A DNA stretch of 64,000 nt from Mesorhizobium sp. AR10 (GTDB taxonomy: Bacteria; Pseudomonadota; Alphaproteobacteria; Rhizobiales; Rhizobiaceae). Below, piece by piece: positions 20,023 to 30,570 of this stretch. The position numbers were made by a program, and so were the translations under genes. Location: contig NZ_CP080524.1 in NCBI RefSeq assembly GCF_024746795.1, positions 5,434,001-5,498,000 on the forward strand. The letters are read 5' to 3'. The notes beneath the pieces are model-generated. The model saw nothing but the letters and a program-made list of their open reading frames with translations, was not told where the DNA came from and did no database searches. Position 1 is the stretch's first letter. Every line of letters begins with the position of its first letter.

Positions 20023-22263
20023 TTACTGAGGCTTGTCATTGGTGCTGTCCAGATACTGGGTCAGCGCACAGACCAGATGATAAAAAATGCTGGCCGGCAC
20101 GTCTGACGCCAACGAGCGGCCGCGTTCGTCGATGCGGTCGATCCACAGGCCGAGCGGCGCAGGATCGATGTGCCAACGGAACAGCCGGCCGACACGCGCC
20201 TCAATCTCCGGCTTGAGGTCAGGCCCACCAGAACCATCCAGCGCGATCGCCGCTTTGATCGCTTCAGCCTGCGGCCAACTGCGTGACACAAGGTCGAGCG
20301 GCAGGCCTTGCCGGGAGACGGCACCATAGGCGAGGCCAGTGGCGCGGTTGAGGCCGTTGGCGATCGCCGAGGCATAGAGTTTTCGGGCAAAGCCGCTCAA
20401 TTCGGTCTGGCCGCTGCGCCCGGCGAAATCGACCAGCAAAGAGGCCCATTCGAAGTGATGGCCGGGTTCTGTCCAAGACCCTTTCTCGCTGCTCGCCGGC
20501 TTCCATTCGGCATCGAAATATTCGCCGAGTGTCCAGCTTTCCGAGTCGAAGAAATGACTGCGGAACAGGTCGATGATGCGCGCCGCGCGGCGCAGATAAG
20601 CGCGGTCTCCGGTCGCCTGATACCAGGCCAGGAAGGCCTCGAGCAGATGCATATGCGGATTGGAGCGCCGCTCGCCCTCGCCGCCCGACGTCTCCAGGAA
20701 ACCGGTCATGCGACTATCCTCGAGATGTGCGTCGAGAAACACAAAGGTTTCCTCGCCAAGCCTCAATGCATCCGGGTTACCGCACATATGGGCATGCGCC
20801 AGCGCCAGCAGCACGCAGGAATGATCGTAGGCATCCTCGGCGGCGTCAGCGACCGTGCCGTCGACATTCAGCGTGCGCACCCAGCCGCCACTGTCGGTGC
20901 GGCCATTCCTGGACATGAACTCGATGCCGTGGCCGATCAGGCGGTCGGCTGGGCCGTCCCAGCCGCGCGCCTTGGCGACTGCGAAGGCATAGACCTGCCG
21001 CGCCATGGTGCGCATGCGCTTGGGCTTGATCAGCGGCGTGGCGTCAAAACCCAGCGCCTCATGAAAGCCGCCGTGACGCTCGTCGACCCCGATCGTCGAC
21101 CAGAGTGGCACGGTCTCCTGAAACAGCCAGTGATGCACGCGCCGCCGCCAGGCGCCGCTTTCGATGACGCGGTCGTGCGCCGGCGTGAACCTTGTTTCCA
21201 GCCGGCCGCTTTTTTCGAGCTGTTCGACGATCTTCTTGACGTGCTGGCTGTGGCTGACCGGGGCGACGAAGGTGGCATCGACGGTCGAGACGATGGCGAC
21301 ATCCTTGAGGCCGATGGCCGACAGCAAGCGGCCATCGCTGCGGAAGTAGGAATTCTCGCAGTCGATGGCGACGACGTCGCCGACGATGACGTTGCCCTGG
21401 CCGTCGGAAGGACCGACATCGAGCAGCGACTGCCAGGAGCCGAGATCGTTCCAGCGAAAGCCGGCCGGCACCATGGCGATGTCTTTTGCCCGCTCCATGA
21501 TGGCATAGTCGATCGAGGTCGACGGAATGGCGGCGTAGAGCTCCAGCGGCATATAGAGGCCGGACAGATCTGATGTCGCGGCCTTGTAGGCAGCTTCGGT
21601 GGCTTGCCAGATGTCGGGCTGGAAAGTCGCGAAGGCATCGCGCATGGCGCTAGCGCGAAACAGGAAGATGCCGGTGTTCCAGTAGAAGCTTCCGGCCTTG
21701 AGATAGCTCTGCGCGGTGGCGAGGTCGGGTTTTTCGACAAAACGCGAGACGTCGCAGATGCCGTCCTTTTCGCGGGATATCTCGATATAGCCGTAACCGG
21801 TTTCGGGCTGCGTCGGCTTGATGCCGAACACCACCAGCCGGCCCGCAAGTGCTGCCGCGCAGCCTGCCTCGACGCTTTGCCAGAATTGCCGCGCGGTTGA
21901 TATCTCGTGGTCTGACGGCACCACCAGCACCAGGCTGTCGCCGAATTCGGACAGCGTGCGCAGCGTCGCCAAGGCGACCGCGGCGGCGGTGTTGCGACCG
22001 GTCGGCTCGAACAGCGGGCCGCCGCCGGAAAGGTCGAGCCCGGCGAGGTCGGCATGGACGCGATCGGCGTGCCGCTCCGACGCGATCAGGAAGATCGGCG
22101 TTTCGCCGTCAGGTCTGTCCGTCAATCGGCGCAGAGTCTTGGCCAGCATCGAGCCGTCCCCCGACAGGTCGTGGAACTGCTTGGGATTGTCTTCGCGCGA
22201 CAGCGGCCAGAGCCGCGAGCCGATGCCGCCGCTCATGACAAAACTGACGATCCGCTCGGTCAT
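20023..22263 (-). CDS. Mannose-1-phosphate guanylyltransferase fused to AGE-family epimerase/isomerase
   Basis: A 746-residue two-domain protein. Residues 1 to about 345 are a nucleotidyltransferase with the signature SGGIGSRLWPLSRED then NPKQF and FVEKPD, expected to make GDP-mannose from GTP and mannose-1-phosphate. Residues ~370-746 are an alpha6/alpha6 barrel of the N-acylglucosamine 2-epimerase (AGE) family, with GWDGPADRLIGHGIEFMSRN and EPGHHFEWASLLVDFAG. AGE proteins include mannose isomerases, so this domain may supply mannose-6-phosphate in place of ManA. The next upstream gene, 14 bases away, is phosphomannomutase. The start is MTERIVSF at 22263. Confidence 0.87.
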   Translation of the reverse strand: MTERIVSFVMSGGIGSRLWPLSREDNPKQFHDLSGDGSMLAKTLRRLTDRPDGETPIFLIASERHADRVHADLAGLDLSGGGPLFEPTGRNTAAAVALATLRTLSEFGDSLVLVVPSDHEISTARQFWQSVEAGCAAALAGRLVVFGIKPTQPETGYGYIEISREKDGICDVSRFVEKPDLATAQSYLKAGSFYWNTGIFLFRASAMRDAFATFQPDIWQATEAAYKAATSDLSGLYMPLELYAAIPSTSIDYAIMERAKDIAMVPAGFRWNDLGSWQSLLDVGPSDGQGNVIVGDVVAIDCENSYFRSDGRLLSAIGLKDVAIVSTVDATFVAPVSHSQHVKKIVEQLEKSGRLETRFTPAHDRVIESGAWRRRVHHWLFQETVPLWSTIGVDERHGGFHEALGFDATPLIKPKRMRTMARQVYAFAVAKARGWDGPADRLIGHGIEFMSRNGRTDSGGWVRTLNVDGTVADAAEDAYDHSCVLLALAHAHMCGNPDALRLGEETFVFLDAHLEDSRMTGFLETSGGEGERRSNPHMHLLEAFLAWYQATGDRAYLRRAARIIDLFRSHFFDSESWTLGEYFDAEWKPASSEKGSWTEPGHHFEWASLLVDFAGRSGQTELSGFARKLYASAIANGLNRATGLAYGAVSRQGLPLDLVSRSWPQAEAIKAAIALDGSGGPDLKPEIEARVGRLFRWHIDPAPLGLWIDRIDERGRSLASDVPASIFYHLVCALTQYLDSTNDKPQ

Positions 22264-22276
22264 TCGGCTCTCGCGA

Positions 22277-23797
22277 TTAGAAGGTCTGGTTGTAGGCGCC
22301 GACTTCGGGGCTGCGACGCAGCACAGCATCGACGCCTTCGAACATCTGCCGCCGGCGTTCGGACGATACCGGGCTCTCGACCACGACGACAAGCTCCGGT
22401 TTGTTCGACGAGGCCCGCACCAGGCCCCAGGTGCCGTCTTCGGCAACGACGCGCACGCCATTGACGGTGATCAGCTCCGCGATCTTCTGGCCGGCAAAGA
22501 CGGCACCGTCCTGCCGCATGGCCTGAAAGTCGGAAACCACCCGCTCGACCACGCCGTATTTCACATCGTCCGGGCAGTGTGGCGACATGGTCGGCGTGCC
22601 GAAGGTCAGCGGCAGATCGCGGTAGAGATCGGCCATCGAGTTGCCCGGACTGCGATCCAGCATCTGGCAAATTGCAATCGCCGTCACGATGCCATCGTCG
22701 TAGCCGCGCCCGACCGGCGGATTGAAGAAGAAGTGACCGGATTTCTCGAAACCGGCGATGGCGCCGAGTTCGGCGACGCGGCGCTTGATGTAGGAGTGGC
22801 CGGTCTTCCAATAGTCGGTGACGGCGCCATTTGCCTGCAACACCGAGTCCGTCTTGAACAGCCCGGTCGACTTGACGTCGACGACAAAGGTCGAACCCGG
22901 ATGGAGGCGGGAAATATCGCGCGCCAGCATGACGCCGACCTTGTCGGCGAAGATTTCGTTGCCTTCATTGTCGACGACGCCGCACCGGTCGCCGTCGCCG
23001 TCAAAGCCGAGGCCGACATCAGCCCCGGTTTCCAGCACCTTGTCGCGGATGGCGTGCAGCATCTGCATGTCTTCTGGATTGGGATTGTAGCGCGGGAAGC
23101 TATGATCGAGCTCGACATCGAGCGGTATCACCTCGCAGCCGATGCGTTCCAGCGCTTGCGGCGCAAAAGCGCCGGCGGTGCCGTTGCCGCAAGCGGCGAC
23201 CACCTTCAGCTTTCTCGTGATGCGCTTGTCCCGGGTCAGATCGTCCAAATAGGTTTCGCGGAACCCGGAAACGAAATCATAGGAGCCGCCGCCGACAAGG
23301 TCGAAGTCGCCGGCAAGCACGATCTTTTTCAGCGCGCCCATCTCTTCCGGCCCGAAAGTCAGCGGACGCGCCGCGCCCATCTTGACGCCGGTCCAGCCAT
23401 TCTCGTTGTGCGAGGCGGTGACCATGGCGACCGACGGCGTATCCAGCGCGAACTGGGCAAAATAGGCCATTGGCGACAGCGCGAGGCCGACATCCCTGAC
23501 CCGCGCACCGGCGGCCATCAGGCCGGAAACCAGCGCCAGCTTGATGCCGAGCGAATAGGAACGGAAATCATGGCCGGTGACGATATCGGGGCCGGCGCCA
23601 AGGCGGCGGATCAGCGTGCCCAACCCCATACCGAGCGCCTGGACGCCAATCAGATTGAGCTCCGGCGGCTCGGCCGAGGCCGGATGGCCGAACCACCAGC
23701 GCGCGTCATACTCGCGAAACCCGGATGCCTTGATCAGCGCTGAGGTTTCGAATTCGAAGGTGTTGGGACGGGCTTCGCCAACGATCCTGAGGGTCAA
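22277..23797 (-). CDS. Phosphomannomutase / phosphoglucomutase (alpha-D-phosphohexomutase)
   Basis: A 506-residue member of the phosphohexomutase superfamily. The phosphoserine loop is MVTASHNENGWTGVKMG near residue 125, and the magnesium loop is LGFDGDGDRCGVV near residue 265. The substrate loop is GFEKSGHFFF. It converts mannose-6-phosphate to mannose-1-phosphate, the substrate of the gene 14 bp downstream, so the two form a GDP-mannose operon. A separate pgm is present in the glycogen operon, which supports the mannose role. Confidence 0.88.
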   Translation of the reverse strand: MTLRIVGEARPNTFEFETSALIKASGFREYDARWWFGHPASAEPPELNLIGVQALGMGLGTLIRRLGAGPDIVTGHDFRSYSLGIKLALVSGLMAAGARVRDVGLALSPMAYFAQFALDTPSVAMVTASHNENGWTGVKMGAARPLTFGPEEMGALKKIVLAGDFDLVGGGSYDFVSGFRETYLDDLTRDKRITRKLKVVAACGNGTAGAFAPQALERIGCEVIPLDVELDHSFPRYNPNPEDMQMLHAIRDKVLETGADVGLGFDGDGDRCGVVDNEGNEIFADKVGVMLARDISRLHPGSTFVVDVKSTGLFKTDSVLQANGAVTDYWKTGHSYIKRRVAELGAIAGFEKSGHFFFNPPVGRGYDDGIVTAIAICQMLDRSPGNSMADLYRDLPLTFGTPTMSPHCPDDVKYGVVERVVSDFQAMRQDGAVFAGQKIAELITVNGVRVVAEDGTWGLVRASSNKPELVVVVESPVSSERRRQMFEGVDAVLRRSPEVGAYNQTF

Positions 23798-23938
23798 GAC
23801 AGCAAAACTCCAAGCGGCTGGAACACGGATATCGAGGCAGTTGTCGGCGTTTGCTTAGCATACAAGCCTTTAAGCCGTGTTTATCCGGCGCGAAACCGCA
23901 AAGCAGACGAAATGCGACAGAAGCGCTGCCATTGGCGC

Positions 23939-23967
23939 TTGCAGGAACGAAGTGCGGCGGCTATAAG
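23939..23967 (+). promoter_or_regulatory. Promoter of tRNA-Pro
   Basis: TTGCAG at 23939-23944 and TATAAG at 23962-23967 lie 17 bases apart, and the tRNA begins 15 bases after the -10 box. Position and spacing fit a housekeeping sigma promoter. Confidence 0.6.
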
Positions 23968-23982
23968 CCCGCGGTCTGGTCA

Positions 23983-24059
23983 CGGAGTGTAGCGCAGCCT
24001 GGTAGCGCACCTCGTTCGGGACGAGGGGGTCGCAGGTTCAAATCCTGCCACTCCGACCA
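23983..24059 (+). tRNA. tRNA-Pro (anticodon CGG)
   Basis: A 77-base cloverleaf with the CCA end encoded. The acceptor stem pairs CGGAGTG with CACTCCG. The anticodon stem CCTCG/CGAGG encloses the loop TTCGGGA, giving anticodon CGG for proline. The T-loop sequence is GGTTCAAATCC. An AT-rich hairpin follows it directly. Confidence 0.96.
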
Positions 24060-24063
24060 GAAA

Positions 24064-24087
24064 AAACAAATACTTAGGTATTTGTTT
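24064..24087 (+). terminator. Terminator of tRNA-Pro
   Basis: AAACAAATAC and GTATTTGTTT form a perfect 10-bp stem around TTAG, ending in a T-rich strand. It starts five bases after the tRNA CCA, where transcript termination is expected. Confidence 0.75.
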
Positions 24088-24294
24088 CTCCCGATACCTC
24101 CTCAAGAAATATCTCGTTTCATACGGGCGGATCGAGGCCAGCCGCGCGGCATCTGCCGCTGTCGCATTTCCGGCTTCTGTAAGGTCTCCGATAACGCTCG
24201 AGAGCGCATGCTATTTTTGACGAAACGGTAGCTTGCTCTACCTCGATAATATGATCAGCTGCCGAAATAGCGGTGCTGGAGTGAGGTTGCGCAC

Positions 24295-24639
24295 ATGAAG
24301 TTGATTTCGACGGCACGCTTGCCGCCCCCTCTGGTGCTCGCCCTGCTTGTTGTCGGCGGCTGCTCATCGATAGGCAGAGCGGTCGATCCAGCGAAATACG
24401 ACACCATGACATGCGTCGAGCTCAACAATGCCGTGGGAGACGTCGCCCGCGGCATCTCACAAACCGCCATCAGCCGCGGCAAGGTCGCGAACACCAGCGT
24501 TCCAAGCTGGCTTTGGGGCGGTACTCGCGTCAAGACGGCCGTCGCCGATCGCGAGACGGCGAGGATCGATCGGTTTAAGCAACAGCAAGAGGCCCTGGTC
24601 GCCGCGAGACGCCGCAAGTGCGCGGCATTGCCGGGGTGA
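24295..24639 (+). CDS. Small lipoprotein of unknown function
   Basis: A 114-residue protein. A basic start (MKLISTAR), a hydrophobic core and the lipobox LLVVGGC-SS mark it as a lipoprotein with Cys at about residue 23. The mature part has two further cysteines (MTCVELNN and RRKCAALPG), which could form a disulfide, and a helical, charged C-terminus. Similar small lipoproteins are common in rhizobia and I cannot assign a role. It converges on the ABC ATPase gene. Confidence 0.7.
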   Translation: MKLISTARLPPPLVLALLVVGGCSSIGRAVDPAKYDTMTCVELNNAVGDVARGISQTAISRGKVANTSVPSWLWGGTRVKTAVADRETARIDRFKQQQEALVAARRRKCAALPG

Positions 24640-24677
24640 ACTGACACGGCCAGAGCGGTTGGCTGGCGCTTTCCGTC

Positions 24678-26297
<1,620 letters not shown>

Positions 26298-26313
26298 CTC
26301 AACGATCCCATCT

Positions 26314-27435
26314 TTATCGATCTCTTGGGTCGAGCGCGTCGCGCAGGCCGTCGCCGACGAAGTTCAGCGCAAACAGCGTCGAAACGAGGAAGAAGGCAGG
26401 AAACAAAAGCAGCCAGTTGGCGGTGCCGATATTCTTGGCGCCGACCGAGATCAGCACGCCCCAACTGGTCATCGGCTCCTGGACGCCGAGCCCGAGGAAG
26501 GACAGGAAGCTCTCCAGGATGATGACCTGCGGCACCAGCAACGTCATGTAGATGACCACCGGCCCGAGCAGGTTGGGGATGACGTGGCGCAGCAGAATGC
26601 CGCGCTGGCCGACGCCCATCGCTTCCGCCGCCTGGACATATTCCTGGCGCCGGATCGACAGCGCCTGTCCGCGCACGATGCGCGCCATGTCGAGCCACAG
26701 CACCGCGCCGACCGCCAGGAACATCAGCACGAAATTCCTGCCGAAGAACACCACGAGCATGATGACGAAGAAGATGAACGGCAGCGAATAGAGCACATCG
26801 ACGATGCGCATCATCACCTCGTCGACCTTGCCGCCGGCAAAGCCGGCCGAAGCACCGTAAAGCACGCCGATCACAACGGCGACCACGCCGGCGAGCAGGC
26901 CGATGGCCAGCGAGATGCGCCCGGCCATCAGCGTTCGCGACAGGAGATCGCGGCCGGTGTTGTCGGTGCCGAACAGGAAATATTGCTGCTTGATCGAGGC
27001 ACTCATCACCACTTCGAGACCATCAGCCGATTTGCTCTCGATCTTGGTGTCGTCAAAGGCATCGGAACGGTCGATATAGCGGATATTTCGGTCGTCGATC
27101 GCCTTGGCCGAGGTGACGGTGACGAAGATGCGATTGCCTTCCTGGCGCCAGTCCTTGATGTCGACACGCATGCGCTTGATCGCTTCATCGAGCGCGGTCT
27201 CGATCATGTCGGCCTTCGGATAGGACGAGAAGCTCGGCGGCGTGCGCACATAGTCGGCATAGATGGTGGTGTATTGATGCGGCACGAACCAGGGGCCGAA
27301 GACGCTGATGATCGCAATGAACGCAAGGTAGTAGAGGCTGAACATGGCGGCGCGATTGGCCTTGAGGCGCGCCCATGCATCGCCCCACAGGGAGCGGCCG
27401 ACGACGGCCGGAGCGGTGGCTGCGATATCAGTCAT
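26314..27435 (-). CDS. Oligopeptide-type ABC permease (OppC-like)
   Basis: A 373-residue inner membrane permease. An N-terminal membrane segment (FSLYYLAFIAIISVFGPWF) is followed by a periplasmic region of about 130 residues and then five more membrane segments. The coupling helix EAA motif is EYVQAAEAMGVGQRGILLRH. The length of the periplasmic loop resembles YejE-type microcin/peptide transporters. ATG 27435 is used; it overlaps the stop of the other permease by eight bases. Confidence 0.9.
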   Translation of the reverse strand: MTDIAATAPAVVGRSLWGDAWARLKANRAAMFSLYYLAFIAIISVFGPWFVPHQYTTIYADYVRTPPSFSSYPKADMIETALDEAIKRMRVDIKDWRQEGNRIFVTVTSAKAIDDRNIRYIDRSDAFDDTKIESKSADGLEVVMSASIKQQYFLFGTDNTGRDLLSRTLMAGRISLAIGLLAGVVAVVIGVLYGASAGFAGGKVDEVMMRIVDVLYSLPFIFFVIMLVVFFGRNFVLMFLAVGAVLWLDMARIVRGQALSIRRQEYVQAAEAMGVGQRGILLRHVIPNLLGPVVIYMTLLVPQVIILESFLSFLGLGVQEPMTSWGVLISVGAKNIGTANWLLLFPAFFLVSTLFALNFVGDGLRDALDPRDR

Positions 27436-28351
27436 AGCGCACCCTCGGATCGACGACGGCATACATGACGTCGACGATCAGGTTGAAGACGATGGTGAAG
27501 ATCGCGATCACCACCACCGTCCCCATCACCAGCGTGTAGTCGCGGTTGAGTGCGGCATCGACGAAGTAGCGGCCGACGCCTGGGATGGAGAAGATGGTCT
27601 CGACGATGATCGAGCCGGTGAGAAGGGCGGCCGCCGCCGGGCCGGTGAAGGAGACGATCGGCAGGATGGCGCCGCGCAACGCATGTTTTACCACCACCGA
27701 CCAGTCGGACAGACCGAGCGCGCGGGCGGTACGGATATGGTGGGAGCGCAACGATTCGATCATCGAGCCGCGCATCAGTCGGGCGACGATGGCGATCTGC
27801 GGCAGAGCGAGCGTCAGCACCGGGCCGACCTTGTTGATGAAGGCACCATCGCCCCAGCCGCCGATCGGCAGCAGTTTCCAGGTCAATCCGAACAACAGCT
27901 GGATCACCGGGGCGATGACGAAGGTCGGGATGGTGCTGCCGGCGGTCGCCAGAGCGATCACGGAATAGTCGCCAAGCTTGTTCTGGTTGAGCGCGGCAAC
28001 GGTGCCGAGAACGCAGCCGAGCATCAGCGCCAGAACGAGCGCCGAAGCGCCGAGTTGGATTGAGATCGGCAGGCCCTCCCTGAACAATTCGCCTACCGTG
28101 AAGTCAGGCATATTGTAGCTGGGACCGAAATTGCCGCGCAGAAGATTGCCGAGATAATGGATGTATTGCAGCCAGAGCGGGTCGCCGAGGCCGAACTGCG
28201 CATCGAGATTGGCCTTGATCTCCGGGCTCAGGCCACGCTCCTGATTGAACGGGCCGCCGGGCGCGACGCGTATCAGAAAGAACGCCATGGTCACGATGAC
28301 GAATAGCGTTGGGATGGCGGTCAAAAGCCGCCGGAATACGTAACGCAGCAT
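27428..28351 (-). CDS. Oligopeptide-type ABC permease (OppB-like)
   Basis: A 307-residue permease with six predicted membrane segments. The N-terminus MLRYVFRRLLTAIPTLFVIV is the usual OppB/DppB start, and the EAA loop is HHIRTARALGLSDWSVVVKH. It pairs with the downstream permease to make the channel. It lies about 165 bp after the binding-protein gene, with a strong hairpin in between. Confidence 0.92.
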   Translation of the reverse strand: MLRYVFRRLLTAIPTLFVIVTMAFFLIRVAPGGPFNQERGLSPEIKANLDAQFGLGDPLWLQYIHYLGNLLRGNFGPSYNMPDFTVGELFREGLPISIQLGASALVLALMLGCVLGTVAALNQNKLGDYSVIALATAGSTIPTFVIAPVIQLLFGLTWKLLPIGGWGDGAFINKVGPVLTLALPQIAIVARLMRGSMIESLRSHHIRTARALGLSDWSVVVKHALRGAILPIVSFTGPAAAALLTGSIIVETIFSIPGVGRYFVDAALNRDYTLVMGTVVVIAIFTIVFNLIVDVMYAVVDPRVRYD

Positions 28352-28474
28352 CGGTGCCCCGCTTGGCCTGGAGCGACGCGTCCACCTGGACGAGCAAGCT
28401 CCAGTGCTTCAAATCTTCGCATCGTGCCTTGTGAAAATCGATCCCGACTTTCGGACCGATGCGATGGCAAACCA

Positions 28475-28506
28475 GAACCGCCGCGCCCTGAAGGGAACGG
28501 CGGTTC
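28475..28506 (-). terminator. Intercistronic hairpin after the binding-protein gene
   Basis: GAACCGCCG (28475-28483) pairs with CGGCGGTTC (28498-28506), and CCCT/AGGG within the loop can pair too. In ABC operons such a hairpin often lets the binding protein be made in excess over the permeases by partial termination or by protecting the 3' end of the mRNA. No T-run is seen. Confidence 0.5.
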
Positions 28507-28517
28507 GGCCAGGGAAC

Positions 28518-30110
28518 TCAGTCCTTGCTGATGAAGCGGGACGGATGCACGTCCATCACATTGTCGACGAAGCCATGCAGCTTCGGAGAAACGATATCGT
28601 GGTAGCTGTAATACAGAAGCGGGATATTGCCGGCGTCGTCGACGAGGATGCGCTCGGCTTCGGCTAAATCCTTCATGCGCTCTTCGGGCTTGCCGCCGGC
28701 GGCCGCCGCCTTGTCCATGGCCGCCTCGTATTTCGGGCTGTTATAGAGCGAATAGTTGTTGCCGCTGGCCTTGCGGGTGATGCCGAGGAAGGTTTCCGGA
28801 TCCTTGTAGTCGGCGATCCAGGCGGCGCGCGCCACGTCATAGTCGCCCTTCTGTTCGAGGAAGGAATAGTGGGTCTTGGTGTCGGTGTTGACCATGGTGA
28901 CTTCAATACCGAGCGGCTTCAACTGTTCCTGAATGGCGACCGCGGTGTTCTTGTGGTTCTCCGAGGTGTTGTAGCGGATCTCCATTTTCAGCGGCTTGTC
29001 GGGCGTATAGCCGAGCTTCTCGAGAATCTTCTTGGCTGCGTCCTCGCGGTCGATTTGCGACATGTCGGCGTATTTGGCCATTGCCGGCGTGTAACCTTCA
29101 ATGCCTGGAGGCACCATCGAATAGCCCGGGAGCATCGAGTTCTGCCAGACTTTCTCGGCCAGGAAGTCGCGGTCGATTGCCATGGAGATTGCGTTGCGCA
29201 GCTCGACATTGTCCCACGGCGCCTTGTCCGTCTTGATGGCGTAGTAGTAGGTGCCGAGATACGGCCCGACGTGAATCTGATCGCCAAACTTGGTCTTCAG
29301 GTCGGCGAGCTGTTCGGTCGGGAGGTCGTCATAGCTGTCGAGTTCGCCGGCCTCGAAGCGCTTCATCGCCGACGAGCGGTCCTCGGTCGGAATGAAGTTG
29401 ACGGTGTCTATCTTGACGGTCGCCGCGTCCCAGAATTTCGGATTCTTGACCATCTTGAGGTGGTCGTTGGGAACCCACTCGGCAAGCGTGTAGGCGCCGT
29501 TGGAGACGAGGTTGCCCGGTTTGATCCAATCGGCGCCGAGCTTGTCGATTGAGGCCTTGTTGACCGGATAGGCCGCCTGATGGGTCAGCATCTCGAGGAA
29601 ATAGGGGGTTGGCGCCTTCAGCGTCACCTCCAGGGTCGTCGCGTCGATCGCCTTGACGCCCATATCCTCGGGCTTGCCCTTTTTGGTGTTGACCTCCTCG
29701 GCATTCTTCACGGGGTAGAGCATCGAAGCGTATTCGGCGCCGGTGGCCGGATCTTCCAGCCGGCGGAAAGAATAGACGAAATCATCCGCCGTGACCGGGC
29801 TGCCATCCGACCATACGCCGTCCTTGCGCAGCTTGAAGGTGTAAACTGTGCCGTCATCGGAGACTGTCCAGCTTTCGGCCGCGCCCGGGATGAGGTTCGC
29901 CTTCTCGTCCTGCATGACCAGTCCCTGGAACAGGTCTCGCAAAACATTGGCTTCATAGACCGTCGAGGTCTTGTGCGGATCGACTGATTCCGGTTCGGCG
30001 GCGCTGCCCCTGTTGTAGATGACCTCGGCGAAAGCCGGCGTATTGAAGGTGCCGGCGGCCAAAGCCATGGTTGTAGCGAACACCGTCGCCTTCAGCATGT
30101 TTTTCAGCAT
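28518..30110 (-). CDS. Oligopeptide-binding protein (OppA-like, SBP family 5)
   Basis: A 530-residue periplasmic protein. The signal peptide is MLKNMLKATVFATTMALAAG with cleavage near TPAFA-EVIY. The sequence NRGSAAEPESVDPHKTST and the segment WSDGSPVTADDFVYSFRRL are typical of OppA/MppA-like proteins that bind short peptides. It is the first gene of the importer operon and its ATG follows AGGGAGAA. Peptide binding is family-based; specific ligands cannot be inferred. Confidence 0.92.
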   Translation of the reverse strand: MLKNMLKATVFATTMALAAGTFNTPAFAEVIYNRGSAAEPESVDPHKTSTVYEANVLRDLFQGLVMQDEKANLIPGAAESWTVSDDGTVYTFKLRKDGVWSDGSPVTADDFVYSFRRLEDPATGAEYASMLYPVKNAEEVNTKKGKPEDMGVKAIDATTLEVTLKAPTPYFLEMLTHQAAYPVNKASIDKLGADWIKPGNLVSNGAYTLAEWVPNDHLKMVKNPKFWDAATVKIDTVNFIPTEDRSSAMKRFEAGELDSYDDLPTEQLADLKTKFGDQIHVGPYLGTYYYAIKTDKAPWDNVELRNAISMAIDRDFLAEKVWQNSMLPGYSMVPPGIEGYTPAMAKYADMSQIDREDAAKKILEKLGYTPDKPLKMEIRYNTSENHKNTAVAIQEQLKPLGIEVTMVNTDTKTHYSFLEQKGDYDVARAAWIADYKDPETFLGITRKASGNNYSLYNSPKYEAAMDKAAAAGGKPEERMKDLAEAERILVDDAGNIPLLYYSYHDIVSPKLHGFVDNVMDVHPSRFISKD

Positions 30111-30570
30111 GAAGTTTCTCCCTGTGGCGCGGGCCTATCGGCCACGCCTTTCGAGTGTTGACGCCCCGAAACCGATTCTGGTCCCTTTGAGCGCGCCGCC
30201 GGTTCCCTTTCCGGCAGCTGGGTGGCAGGACACTAGACAGACGGAAATCTTATTTCAACCGAGTCCTGCTTGACGCTAAGTGAGTAGTCTTGCGCTAAAA
30301 CAGCAAAAGCTAACATTAAAAGTGCTTTTCAACTGGTTGCATCTTCCGGTTGCTCCATCAGTTTTCTGCTGTTGCCATAAGGGCTTGGCATGCTGCGCAT
30401 CCATTCCCGGGATGCCAGAAATCCGTGCTTCGCGGTACCCGCTTCAGGGCAAATGCGTTGGGGATATAGGCCAGCGAATTGCCATGCAGGCGCTGCCTTT
30501 TTATCCCACCCATGCTCGGCATGGTTGCATCGAAGACCAGATCCTGGGCACCCAATCTGCGGAGTCCGGC
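30111..30570. other. 460-bp intergenic region without a convincing gene
   Basis: This lies between oppA and the alpha-glucosidase gene. The part near 30240-30330 is AT-rich and probably holds the oppA promoter. A 65-codon frame on the minus strand (30358-30555, TTG start) is open but has no ribosome site and no recognisable domain, so it is not called as a gene. Confidence 0.5.

Noticed and set aside
21818..23743. 641-codon open frame on the plus strand
   Set aside because: Antisense to the phosphomannomutase and the end of the guanylyltransferase genes; no recognisable motifs.
23983..24059. tRNA-Pro as an integration site for a genomic island
   Set aside because: No integrase gene, no repeated 3' tRNA end and no change in base use were seen on either side.
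23851..24231. 126-codon frame across the tRNA
   Set aside because: It reads through the tRNA-Pro gene and its terminator, so it is not a protein gene.
30358..30555. 65-codon frame on the minus strand before oppA
   Set aside because: TTG start without a ribosome site and no family resemblance; kept only as a note in the gap entry.
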